Positions 1 to 6,932 are shown, numbered from the stretch's first letter. The stretch: DNA of 9,544 nt from Holosporales bacterium (GCA_031267075.1 JAIRZU010000008.1:1-9544); one strand, 5' to 3'. Notes: a model not told the origin generated them from the letters alone. Translations and numbers: made by a program.

Positions 1-14
1 CTCTCTCTCTCTCT
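1..14. repeat. CT/AG dinucleotide repeat, at least 7 units, inside the lipoprotein reading frame
   Basis: Seven perfect CT units stand at the left edge, and the tract may be longer outside the window. Read on the minus strand it is (AG)n and encodes alternating Arg and Glu from residue 23 of the lipoprotein. A dinucleotide tract is prone to slipped-strand changes, and any change that is not a multiple of three units would shift the frame of the gene. Confidence 0.8.
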
Positions 15-80
15 AGAACTCCAGGCCTCACAGGCTATTAGTCCTAGAATGAGTGTTGATGTTACAAGTTTGCTTTTCAT
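1..80 (-). CDS. Putative lipoprotein, N-terminal part only (gene continues beyond the left edge)
   Basis: This is the start of a minus-strand gene; only 26 complete codons lie in the window. The ATG at 80-78 has a strong ribosome binding site (GGAGG, 91-87) six bases upstream. The predicted start MKSKLVTSTLILGLIAC is a classic lipoprotein signal peptide: two lysines near the N-terminus, a hydrophobic stretch from about residue 9, then a lipobox Leu14-Ile15-Ala16-Cys17. Cys17 would be lipidated and become residue +1; position +2 is Glu rather than the Asp typical of inner-membrane retention, so outer-membrane sorting is possible. The mature part begins CEAWSS and then enters an alternating Arg-Glu run encoded by a CT/AG dinucleotide repeat. 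It diverges from rlmE. The function of the mature protein cannot be judged. Confidence that it is a real gene rests on the combination of Shine-Dalgarno, start codon and lipobox. Confidence 0.72.
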   Translation of the reverse strand, partial: MKSKLVTSTLILGLIACEAWSSRERE

Positions 81-86
81 GTGTTT

Positions 87-91
87 CCTCC
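87..91 (-). promoter_or_regulatory. Ribosome binding site of the lipoprotein gene
   Basis: The minus strand reads GGGGAGGAAACAC before the ATG at 80. The GGAGG core ends six bases from the start codon. It is one of only two strong Shine-Dalgarno sequences in the window, the other being that of fabI, and it is the main evidence that this truncated frame is translated. Confidence 0.7.
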
Positions 92-172
92 CCTTAGAGG
101 ATATAAGATTCTATAAGTAGGTTAGCATGTGAAGGGTTACTATTTAGTTAACGGAAGAGATTATTTTTGCAC

Positions 173-889
173 ATGGGCGTATTACGGGTCTCTGAGCACC
201 TACCTCCATGTGTTATAATCAATACAGTAGTGCAGGTTCTGAGTTCAGTTGTGCCTGAGAAAGTACATAACAAGAGGCTTAAACAGTCCTCTCGAAATTG
301 GGTACAGAGGCAGATTAATGACCCGTACGTCGCTATGGCTAAGGCAAGTGGATATAGGACTCGGGCCGCTTTCAAGCTTGTCGAAATTCAAAAGAAGTTC
401 GGTGTCCTAAAGAAGTCATCAATTGTGGTAGACCTAGGAGCCGCGCCTGGAAGTTGGTCTCAGGTAGCCTCAACACTGTGCAAGCAGGTAATTGCGGTTG
501 ATCTCTTAGACATCAAACCGCTACCGGGTGTACATTTCATACGTGGTGACTTTCTGGAGGAAGCAACGGTTCGACTGGTCGTAGATGCATTGGATGGTGA
601 GAGGGTTGATGTTGTGCTAAGTGACATGGCTCCAAACTCATGTGGGATAAAGAAAGTGGATCACATCAGAATCACCAGCCTAGTTGAAGCCGTATATGAA
701 TTTTGCGATGAGATGCTGAGGCCGGGAGGCGCCATGATTGCTAAGGTGTTCCAGGGAGGGGCCAGCCCAGACATCCTGTGCAATCTAAAACGACGCTTCC
801 AAACCGTTACCCACTTTAAACCAACAGCGAGTAGGAAGGAGTCCCCAGAACTCTACCTAATCTCGACAGGCTTCCGATCACCTCACTAA
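173..889 (+). CDS. rlmE: 23S rRNA (uridine-2'-O-)-methyltransferase RlmE (FtsJ/RrmJ)
   Basis: RlmE uses S-adenosylmethionine to methylate the 2'-OH of U2552 (E. coli numbering) in the A-loop of 23S rRNA, a late step in 50S subunit assembly in the cytoplasm. Numbering from the in-frame TTG at 167, the catalytic tetrad is complete: Lys70 (RAAFKL), Asp153 (SDMAPN), Lys193 (AKVFQGG) and Glu228 (SPELYL). The SAM loop is VDLGAAPGSW (88-97), with Ser where most members have a second Gly. NWVQRQINDPYVA and DHIR resemble the rickettsial homologues. The start is uncertain. A weak GGAAGAG lies at 153-159; TTG 167, ATG 173 and GTG 251 are all in frame, and the first 30 residues are unlike the family, so GTG 251 could be the true start. 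The stop codon overlaps that of the convergent gene ending at 886. Confidence 0.95.
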   Translation: MGVLRVSEHLPPCVIINTVVQVLSSVVPEKVHNKRLKQSSRNWVQRQINDPYVAMAKASGYRTRAAFKLVEIQKKFGVLKKSSIVVDLGAAPGSWSQVASTLCKQVIAVDLLDIKPLPGVHFIRGDFLEEATVRLVVDALDGERVDVVLSDMAPNSCGIKKVDHIRITSLVEAVYEFCDEMLRPGGAMIAKVFQGGASPDILCNLKRRFQTVTHFKPTASRKESPELYLISTGFRSPH

Positions 890-2805
890 CCAGCAATACC
901 AGATTTTCTACACTGCCTAGCGAACCGCTCATAGGTGGCCTTACCTCCAGCAGCCGCATACAATATTCTTTTTCTGGCGGTCTCGACAATTAGACGTGTT
1001 TCTGGTTGAACTCCCTTTCCTGATCTAATGAATCCTAGCCTTAACATGGAGTGCCAATTTGCATGGAAGCGCAGTTTTACGAGTCCTCCCTGTGTGAGTT
1101 GCATCTCCTGTGTACGGCGCCTCTGAAGTTCATCTTGTGATTTTGGTGGTGGGGCACCACCTGGAACTAATTCCAAACTCGAATCCGTGAAAGAGCGAGC
1201 CCTACTAATCTGCCTTACGGCGTAAAACGGGCCTACTATCTCTGCGTCCAGCACCGCGGTTCCATGTGGAGTTACATGGCCCATTCCTACCAACCTTACA
1301 CTTCGATCGATGGCCTGATCCAGAGTAAGAATTGCGCTTTCATTGCCATGCGATTGCCCCGCCGCCGCGGCAATTGTGAACACGTTTCCCCTATAACTCA
1401 TTAAACGAACGTACGCGTCCGGTACTCCATCGACAGGAAACCGTTGCCTAAGTATTCCCTCGAATCCTGGATCGTTTGGCCGAAGCGTAAGATTCCCTTG
1501 ACCAGATGAAATTGAGGCATTTGGTTCCTCCGAGTCATCAAGTATATCTTGGAACTGCCTACATAGATAAGGTGGTAGGTATGGAGACTCCGCTAGCCGT
1601 CTGACATCCGTTTGTGATGCGTCTGTTACGAAGTTTGTAATCTGGCTAAGCAATATAGCTCCTCTTGCTTTTTCTCCAGGCTCTCCAGCTTTAATACGCT
1701 TGAGATACTCTGCCTGCCCAACAGCATAACTTTCTCTAAATTGAAGTACACATAGGTCATCCACTGGAGCATACCTTGCAGACTTTTCGACTCCAGTGAG
1801 GCCGCGTATTATATACATCGAGTCACGGATAGAGACGTAGCACCGTAACTGATACCTTGTCTCTCTTCCAGGTGAGTATAGATAATCTTCAAGCAAAATC
1901 ATCTCGGCATATGGCGGAAGGTCCCTTCTTGCACGGCGCCCATTTGCGATACGTCTCTCAAGCTCTGGATTACAATGGCGATTAGTTAAGTGCGGTTCTG
2001 GGTTATGCCACATATTCCTAAGATCCTCGGAACTAAGATTCAAATTTCCTGGCACGTTCGCTACTAACCTCGTAGAGGGATTAGCTGGTTGTCCGGATCG
2101 TTTCCGTGTAGACTTTTGGGCTTCAGCCCCCGGCGCTGGAGGTGGTTGGGTTGCCCCATCAGCAACAGGAGATTCTGGAGGAAACATCTTTTCCAGTGCT
2201 TCACCCGCTAGCTGCGTCCTTTCTCTCGCATCTGCTGCTAGGCGTGCTGCTGCCAGCGCTGGTAGTCGCTGAGCCTGTGCTGATGGAAGATTCCCAGGAG
2301 TAGATCCCCCTCCTAGTACTCTGCTCGCCGCATCCCTTGCTTCTGGCAAGTTTGCTGCTGCCAGAACTTCTGGTGCTATCGGTTGGAGAGGCTCTAGTGC
2401 TGTGCCGCGGCGGGATTCCCCAGAGTAAGCCCTCTCGAAGCACGGATTATCTAGCGAGGCAGGCAGGTGTCTTGGATATAACGGATTCTCTGGTGAATTC
2501 TGACCTGACACCCACACAGATCTCATAGCTGGTGGAGGAAGCGAGGCTGGAATTCCTCCTGGAGTTGGCTTCCCTTTCAGTACCGCTTGGGCTCGCGCTT
2601 TCAGCTGATCATCGTCCTTCTTATCCCTTGGCTTAGCGGTGCCTACGAGCGAATTCAGTTTCTCGGATACCTCTCCAGTAGCTCCCTTAGCAACAAGCCT
2701 TCCCCCTCCCTTGGTTACTTGGCGCATCGCTCCGTCTGCGCAACCTGTCTCAAACCTACCTAACAAACACGTTACCAGTGTCGCAGTTACAAATCTTGAT
2801 GTCAT
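886..2805 (-). CDS. Large protein of unknown function with N-terminal hydrophobic segment and Pro/Ala-rich linker
   Basis: I do not recognise this protein. ATG at 2805 gives 639 residues; an in-frame TTG at 2829 would add eight, and neither has a good Shine-Dalgarno. The start MTSRFVTATLVTCLLGRF looks like a signal peptide or membrane anchor; a nearby LVTC fits a lipobox poorly. Counting from the TTG, residues 85-250 are rich in Pro, Ala, Gly and Arg (GKPTPGGIPASLPPP, QPPPAPGAEA) and probably disordered. Residues 255-647 look folded, with mixed hydrophobic and charged stretches such as YAEMILLEDYLYSPG (307-321), LPPYLCRQFQDILDD (418-432) and FTIAAAAGQSHGNES (484-498). The C-terminus is basic. 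It lies 57 bp or more downstream of the 123-residue gene on the same strand, so the two are probably co-transcribed. An unbroken frame of more than 1.9 kb supports a real gene. An exported or secreted lineage-specific protein is one guess; no catalytic motif was found. Confidence 0.8.
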   Translation of the reverse strand: MTSRFVTATLVTCLLGRFETGCADGAMRQVTKGGGRLVAKGATGEVSEKLNSLVGTAKPRDKKDDDQLKARAQAVLKGKPTPGGIPASLPPPAMRSVWVSGQNSPENPLYPRHLPASLDNPCFERAYSGESRRGTALEPLQPIAPEVLAAANLPEARDAASRVLGGGSTPGNLPSAQAQRLPALAAARLAADARERTQLAGEALEKMFPPESPVADGATQPPPAPGAEAQKSTRKRSGQPANPSTRLVANVPGNLNLSSEDLRNMWHNPEPHLTNRHCNPELERRIANGRRARRDLPPYAEMILLEDYLYSPGRETRYQLRCYVSIRDSMYIIRGLTGVEKSARYAPVDDLCVLQFRESYAVGQAEYLKRIKAGEPGEKARGAILLSQITNFVTDASQTDVRRLAESPYLPPYLCRQFQDILDDSEEPNASISSGQGNLTLRPNDPGFEGILRQRFPVDGVPDAYVRLMSYRGNVFTIAAAAGQSHGNESAILTLDQAIDRSVRLVGMGHVTPHGTAVLDAEIVGPFYAVRQISRARSFTDSSLELVPGGAPPPKSQDELQRRRTQEMQLTQGGLVKLRFHANWHSMLRLGFIRSGKGVQPETRLIVETARKRILYAAAGGKATYERFARQCRKSGIAG

Positions 2806-2886
2806 GAATAAAGTACCGACTAGCAGCAAACCAGTCGCGGTAGGGTATCATATGAATCTGTCTCTGTAAAGCATCAATTTGAAATA

Positions 2887-3258
2887 TTATGTCTTTGCCT
2901 TCCCGGGGTTCATATTGAGGAAGGTCAGCAACAAAATGGAATCTCGGGTGGCTGTTACTGGCTCAACTAGTCCTGCTTTGATCGCCATCTCATTTTGCAC
3001 GATCCCCATAAATGTACGGAATTGTCTCGCCGTCTTTAGCTCCGACCACATCAGCTTCTTCTGCAGCGATCTATGAATAAGCATCGCATCTCCGGCGGCC
3101 TGCGCACTGCTAATCCCGCTATCAATATTGATGCTCGGGAATTTTTTGGCAGGGGCACGCGTAGGGGCTGCCGCCTGTTGAGTCTGTACAGCACCATGAC
3201 CCACACCATCCTGGGCCGCCACTCCGAAGATATCACGCTGCAAAATCTTGACTTCCAC
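2887..3258 (-). CDS. Small protein of unknown function, upstream partner of the large unknown gene
   Basis: 123 residues starting at a GTG (3258-3256); the next in-frame upstream codon of note is a stop at 3285-3283, and no ATG is available. I do not recognise the family. Residues 1-35 are low in complexity (QTQQAAAPTRAPAKK), resembling a flexible linker. Residues 45-115 look like two or three amphipathic helices (AMLIHRSLQKKLMWSELKTA, FRTFMGIVQNEMAIKAGL, TATRDSILLLTFLNMN). There is no signal peptide. The Ala/Pro-rich linker style resembles that of the larger protein just downstream, which fits two parts of one system, but this is inference. It diverges from bioF with about 100 bp between the starts. 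A minus-strand TTGTAA (3300-3295) followed about 16-17 bases later by TATTGT/ATTGTA could be its promoter, weakly. A spurious frame cannot be excluded, but the helical amino-acid pattern favours a gene. Confidence 0.6.
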   Translation of the reverse strand: MEVKILQRDIFGVAAQDGVGHGAVQTQQAAAPTRAPAKKFPSINIDSGISSAQAAGDAMLIHRSLQKKLMWSELKTARQFRTFMGIVQNEMAIKAGLVEPVTATRDSILLLTFLNMNPGKAKT

Positions 3259-3358
3259 CGATAAGCTTGATACAATAAAATCCTACGTGCATTTTACAAC
3301 GCCTTGCTTTACAACATCAAGGGCAGGCCTACGTCTCTTAAGAGTTAGTGTTATCGTG

Positions 3359-4465
3359 ATGCAACAAACTCAAAGGTACTCTGATTTCATAGCCGCAAGG
3401 AAGGCGGAGCAGATTCATAGGAAGTTACAAACCTACGACGCTGGGTATCTTGATTTTTCAAGCAATGATTATCTGGGGCTTTCGCGCAACGGAGATGTGA
3501 TTGAGGAGGGTATCAAGGCCGCGTATGTGTACGGAGCTGGCAGTACAGGTTCAAGGCTGCTGTCTGGAAATAAGTTGATATTCGAGGAGTTCGAATCCAT
3601 CATTGCGAATGACAAAAAAACAGAAAGCTCTCTGATATTCAACTCAGGCTTTCAAGCCAACGCCGGAGTGATTGACTGTTTGGCAGACAAGGATACGCTT
3701 GTGGTCTTTGATAAGCTAAACCACGCTAGCATGTACCAAGGAGTGTTTGCTAGCTCCGCCAAACTAGTGAGATACAACCACTTGGATTATGATCACCTTG
3801 AATCCATCCTGAAAAACAGTAACGCCAGGGATGTGATAATAGCTTCCGAAACAGTATTTGGTATGGATGGTGACTTCGCAGATATGAGAGCCCTGATTGA
3901 TCTGTCGGATAAGTTCGGAGTACTCCTATATCTTGACGAGGCTCACGCAACAGGACTGTACGGTTATCAGGGCTATGGGCTCTCCACGGATTTTGAATTT
4001 GATCAGCAAAGAACGGTGATTATGGGAACCTTTAGCAAGGCCCTCGGGTCGTTCGGAGCCTACGTCGCCTGCTCCACACTTATCAAGAATTACATCATTC
4101 AAAAGTGCAGGAGCTTCATATACGCGACTGCCATCCCGCCTTTCTGTATCGGCGCCTCGATGGCTGCTTGGAAAATGCTGAAATCCCTTGAAGAGGTTCG
4201 TAAGGACTTGCTAGCGGCAGCCGAAGACTTAAGGAGGCAGCTCACTGCGAGCGGCTTGGATGTCAATGGAAGCGGTAGTAACATAATCCCAATCATGTGT
4301 GATAATGTTGAAAGTATGATCATGATGAAGGAGAGGTGCTTATCGAGTGGGATCATCGTCTCTGGAATAACGCGACCGACAGTCCCTACACCTCGCATCC
4401 GTATCGCAATCACAGCACATCACTCTCGTGATGATATTGAAAGGCTAAGAATGGCACTCTCGTGA
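3359..4465 (+). CDS. bioF: 8-amino-7-oxononanoate synthase (BioF)
   Basis: BioF condenses pimeloyl-ACP (or -CoA) with L-alanine, releasing CO2, to make 8-amino-7-oxononanoate, the first dedicated step of biotin ring assembly. It is a PLP-dependent alpha-oxoamine synthase. From ATG 3359 it has 368 residues, close to the family's usual 380-390. Landmarks: LDFSSNDYLGL (31-41), GAGSTGSRLLSGN (59-71), NH122 (ring-stacking histidine), S163-E164, DEAHATG (193-199), and the Schiff-base lysine Lys227 in GTFSKALGSFGAYV. The C-terminal TPRIRIAITAHHSRDDI is typical. The open frame extends to 3248, but the extra 37 residues have no family counterpart. A GTG at 3356 directly precedes the ATG, with TTAAGAG at 3338-3344 as a distant binding site. 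Glycine C-acetyltransferase and ALA synthase are relatives; the GTFSKALGSFGAY signature favours BioF. No other biotin gene is in the window. Confidence 0.9.
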   Translation: MQQTQRYSDFIAARKAEQIHRKLQTYDAGYLDFSSNDYLGLSRNGDVIEEGIKAAYVYGAGSTGSRLLSGNKLIFEEFESIIANDKKTESSLIFNSGFQANAGVIDCLADKDTLVVFDKLNHASMYQGVFASSAKLVRYNHLDYDHLESILKNSNARDVIIASETVFGMDGDFADMRALIDLSDKFGVLLYLDEAHATGLYGYQGYGLSTDFEFDQQRTVIMGTFSKALGSFGAYVACSTLIKNYIIQKCRSFIYATAIPPFCIGASMAAWKMLKSLEEVRKDLLAAAEDLRRQLTASGLDVNGSGSNIIPIMCDNVESMIMMKERCLSSGIIVSGITRPTVPTPRIRIAITAHHSRDDIERLRMALS

Positions 4466-4623
4466 ACTACTACACTACCTCAGGGACAATCTCACAAACT
4501 CAGAATTTGAGTTCATCTGGATAGGACACTCCCTAGGGTTTATAAAATTGAATAACTCGAAGCTTAGATTCAAGCGCTTAAGCTGACCACGAAGGTTACG
4601 AGGTATGTTGGGTACAGCATACG

Positions 4624-4710
4624 TGGTGCCCTTGGAGAGATTCGAACTCTCACATCCAGAAGAATGGCAGATTTTGAGTCTGCTGCGTCTACCAATTCCG
4701 CCACAAGGGC
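4624..4710 (-). tRNA. tRNA-Leu, anticodon CAA
   Basis: An 87-nt class II tRNA. The acceptor arms GCCCTTG (4710-4704) and CAAGGGC (4634-4628) pair fully, followed by discriminator A and an encoded CCA (4627-4624). The D region contains GGCGGAATTGGTAGACGC, typical of leucine tRNAs. The anticodon stem GCAGA/TCTGC encloses the seven-base loop CTCAAAA, giving anticodon CAA, which reads UUG codons. The long variable arm forms CATTC/GGATG around a TTCT loop, and the T arm is GAGAG-TTCGAAT-CTCTC. It lies downstream of fabI on the same strand but has its own promoter. Confidence 0.97.
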
Positions 4711-4723
4711 AATGACCTAGGCT

Positions 4724-4753
4724 ATTGTATTTCTCCAGCACTAAAGGTTGCAA
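4724..4753 (-). promoter_or_regulatory. Sigma-70-type promoter of tRNA-Leu
   Basis: On the minus strand, TTGCAA (4753-4748) and TACAAT (4729-4724) are separated by 18 bases. Each box matches the consensus at four or five of six positions. The -10 box ends 13 bases before the first tRNA base, so transcription would start around 4717 with a leader of about 7 nt, a normal arrangement for a tRNA gene. Confidence 0.6.
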
Positions 4754-4805
4754 CAGCAAAAATTCCTCCCGATATGTTCACCTCCAAGAAGGTAAAGCAG
4801 CTACA

Positions 4806-5579
4806 TCAAAACCTGACGCCGATTGTGCTGCAGCCACAGTCCACATGGACGACCTCTCCTGTGATTCCTGATGCCATATCGCTCAGCAAAAATGTACATG
4901 CATCGCCTATATCTTTCTGCGTGATGTTCCTCCTAAGTGGGGATCTATTTCTATCGATCTCCAAGATCCTGGAGAAGTCTCCTACTCCAGATGAGGCCAG
5001 CGTTTTGATAGGGCCCGCTGAAACTGCGTTGACGCGAATTCCTGATGAGCCAACATCATTAGCTATGTACATCACACTTGTCTCGAGTGCCGCCTTCGCA
5101 ATGGCCATGACGTTGTAGTTCTGCACTACCTTTTCGGAGCCGTAGTACGTTAGCGCCAGGATGCTTCCACCTGCCGGCATCAGCTTCTGAGCTGCGTATT
5201 TACATACCTCCGTAAATGAGTAGCACGAGATATTCATTGCGTTCAGAAAGTTGCTCCTTGTCGTATCGCAGTACCTTCCAGTCAGCTCATTCTTATCTGC
5301 AAACGCTATGGAATGCACTATAAAATCGATATCGCCAATCTGGTTGTGTATCTCATCGAATGCTTTTTCTATCTCGCCATCGAGAGATACATCGCACAGC
5401 ATCACCTCGTGGTTTCCAAACTCTTTCGCGATGTCTGATATCTTGGTTTTGAAGTAGTCCGTCTGTGACGTAAACAGCAGATCAGCTCCGTTATCTTTTA
5501 GAGATTGAGCTATCCCGTAAGCGATGGAGAACTTATTAGCCAGCCCCATCACAATTCCTTTTTTTCCTTGCATTATCAT
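4806..5579 (-). CDS. fabI: Enoyl-[acyl-carrier-protein] reductase (NADH) FabI
   Basis: FabI reduces trans-2-enoyl-ACP to acyl-ACP with NADH, the last step of each type II fatty acid elongation cycle. It is a cytosolic tetrameric short-chain dehydrogenase. At 257 residues it has full length. The N-terminal nucleotide loop is GLANKFSIAYGIA (12-24). IAFADKNELTGRY (91-103) is characteristic of FabI. The catalytic set is Tyr145, Tyr155 and Lys162 in TYYG and NYNVMAIAK, equivalent to E. coli Tyr146, Tyr156 and Lys163; the usual Gly in VMGxAK is Ala here. GPIKTLASSGVGDF (189-202) and the terminal TGEVVHVDCG follow. Of two nearby in-frame ATGs (5579, 5573) the first has the better-placed AAAGGA binding site. 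It begins 14 bp after the eno stop, so the two are co-transcribed from the promoter in front of eno. Confidence 0.96.
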   Translation of the reverse strand: MIMQGKKGIVMGLANKFSIAYGIAQSLKDNGADLLFTSQTDYFKTKISDIAKEFGNHEVMLCDVSLDGEIEKAFDEIHNQIGDIDFIVHSIAFADKNELTGRYCDTTRSNFLNAMNISCYSFTEVCKYAAQKLMPAGGSILALTYYGSEKVVQNYNVMAIAKAALETSVMYIANDVGSSGIRVNAVSAGPIKTLASSGVGDFSRILEIDRNRSPLRRNITQKDIGDACTFLLSDMASGITGEVVHVDCGCSTIGVRF

Positions 5580-5586
5580 GTTTATA

Positions 5587-5592
5587 TCCTTT
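5587..5592 (-). promoter_or_regulatory. Ribosome binding site of fabI
   Basis: AAAGGA on the minus strand, seven bases before ATG 5579 and thirteen before the second in-frame ATG (5573), so it selects the first. It sits in the 14-bp gap between eno and fabI, allowing fresh initiation on the shared transcript. Confidence 0.6.
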
Positions 5593-5593
5593 C

Positions 5594-6820
5594 TTATAAA
5601 TCTTCCTCTATCCTGAGGAGTCTGTTGTATTTAGCGACTCTTTCGCCGCGTGCAGGAGCTCCTGTTTTGATGTACTGAGCTCCGACTGCCACAGCAAGAT
5701 CCGCAATAAACGTATCGCATGTTTCGCCAGACCTGTGTGAGACAACGACATTATATCCATTCATCTGAGCCGTACGTATCGTTGTAAGTGTCTCAGAAAC
5801 AGTTCCTATCTGGTTTGGTTTAATCAGTACGGCGTTCGCCGCTCCTAGATCAATTCCGCGTTGGAGTCTCTTGTTGTTCGTTACGAAAACATCATCTCCT
5901 ACGATCTGAACTGATTCGCCAAGCGACTTGGTAATCGCTGTGAATCCGTCCCAATCTTCCTCCGCAAATGGATCTTCTATGGAGACGATGGGGTAGTCGT
6001 TCGCTAGCTGTCTGTACATATCTAACAGCTGGTCAGACGTGTACTCAGCTCCGTCAACCCTGTACTTTCCATCGTTATAGAACTCTGACGCTGCTGCATC
6101 CAGAGCAATCTTGACATCGGTTCCAGGAGTGTATCCGGCGGCAACGACAGCCTCGATTATCACATCCAAGGCTTCCCGCGTAGACGAGAGGTTCGGGGCA
6201 ACCCCGCCCTCATCCCCTATATTAGAATTTAATCCCCTAGATTGCAACACTTTTTTTAAATTATGATAGACAGTGGAGCAGATCGTGATATACTCTATGA
6301 AGGGAGCCTCTTTCGCTGGCACCACCATAAACTCCTGGATATCGATTTTGTTGTCTGCGTGAGCGCCGCCGTTTAGTATATTCATCATAGGTCTCGGGAG
6401 CTTGCGTTCACCTATGCCGCCTATGTACGTATAGAGATCAGCGCAGCAGTGATGGGCTGCCGCCTTACACACCGCTATGCTGACTGACAGAATCGCATTG
6501 GCTCCTAGTTTGGACTTGTTATCAGTGCCATCGAGATCTATTAATGTTGCATCGATACGGTGCTGGTTATCCGCCGGCATTCCAATGAGCTTCGGAGCGA
6601 TTATATCATTGACGTTTGAAACGGCGAGAAGCACTCCCTTTCCCATGAACCTACTACCTCCATCCCGGAGTTCCAGGGCTTCAGCCGAGCCGGTGGAGGC
6701 CCCAGATGGAATGGCAGCCACCCCAGTAGCTCCAGAGTATAAAGTAACCTCCGCCTCGATGGTTGGGAAGCCCCTGGAATCCAAAATCTCCCTTGCTGTA
6801 ATGCGCTCAATTATTGACAT
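5594..6820 (-). CDS. eno: Enolase (2-phosphoglycerate dehydratase)
   Basis: Enolase interconverts 2-phosphoglycerate and phosphoenolpyruvate. In an organism with limited glycolysis it would mainly provide PEP, which also feeds Kdo and MurNAc synthesis. At 408 residues it is slightly short for the family (about 420-435); the loop before LPRPMMNILNGGAHADN is shortened. Key residues are present: Ser42 loop in SGASTG, His154, Glu204 (GDEGG), metal ligands Asp241, Glu282 (IEDPFAEEDW) and Asp309 (GDDVFVTN), catalytic Lys334 (LIKPNQIGT), SHRSGET (361-367) and Lys385 (KTGAPARGERVAKYNRLLRIEE). The N-terminal signature reads DSRGFPT where most enolases have DSRGNPT. ATG 6820 is chosen because SIIERITAREILDSRG begins where the family does; the ribosome binding site is poor. 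First gene of the eno-fabI operon, with a clear promoter upstream. Confidence 0.97.
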   Translation of the reverse strand: MSIIERITAREILDSRGFPTIEAEVTLYSGATGVAAIPSGASTGSAEALELRDGGSRFMGKGVLLAVSNVNDIIAPKLIGMPADNQHRIDATLIDLDGTDNKSKLGANAILSVSIAVCKAAAHHCCADLYTYIGGIGERKLPRPMMNILNGGAHADNKIDIQEFMVVPAKEAPFIEYITICSTVYHNLKKVLQSRGLNSNIGDEGGVAPNLSSTREALDVIIEAVVAAGYTPGTDVKIALDAAASEFYNDGKYRVDGAEYTSDQLLDMYRQLANDYPIVSIEDPFAEEDWDGFTAITKSLGESVQIVGDDVFVTNNKRLQRGIDLGAANAVLIKPNQIGTVSETLTTIRTAQMNGYNVVVSHRSGETCDTFIADLAVAVGAQYIKTGAPARGERVAKYNRLLRIEEDL

Positions 6821-6855
6821 GCTAGCTTGCTGATATATCCGTACACACGAGGCGG

Positions 6856-6885
6856 ATTATACATGAGTCACAAGCCCTCAGTCAA
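6856..6885 (-). promoter_or_regulatory. Sigma-70-type promoter of the eno-fabI operon
   Basis: On the minus strand, TTGACT (6885-6880) and a perfect TATAAT (6861-6856) are 18 bases apart. The -10 box ends 35 bases before the eno ATG, giving a predicted leader of roughly 28 nt. It is the best promoter match in the window and lies in the 112-bp gap after kdsB, so eno and fabI need not depend on transcription from kdsB. Confidence 0.75.
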
Positions 6886-6932
6886 AACGTAACATCAACC
6901 CGCACTACATGCAGCATCGCCATGCGAGCTCG

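Noticed and set aside
2201..2528. Open frames on both strands within the large unknown gene
   Set aside because: They lie fully inside the longer minus-strand gene, have no ribosome binding site, and read as low-complexity shadows of its Pro/Ala-rich segment.
3248..3358. Upstream extension of bioF
   Set aside because: The frame is open, but these 37 residues do not resemble any part of the BioF family and would overlap the start of the divergent small gene; ATG 3359 or GTG 3356 gives a normal N-terminus.
3359..4465. Possible 5-aminolevulinate synthase or glycine C-acetyltransferase instead of BioF
   Set aside because: The lysine motif GTFSKALGSFGAY and the GAGSTGSRLLSGN segment fit BioF better; ALA synthases usually read TLAKAFG there.
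4498..4513. Inverted repeat AACTCA/TGAGTT downstream of bioF
   Set aside because: A weak six-pair AT-rich stem without a T-tract on either strand; not supportable as a terminator.
4475..4759. Open frame of 94 codons on the minus strand
   Set aside because: It runs straight through tRNA-Leu; the part reading CGGIGRRSRLKICHSSGCE is simply the tRNA translated. It has no ribosome binding site, and the rest is gap sequence.
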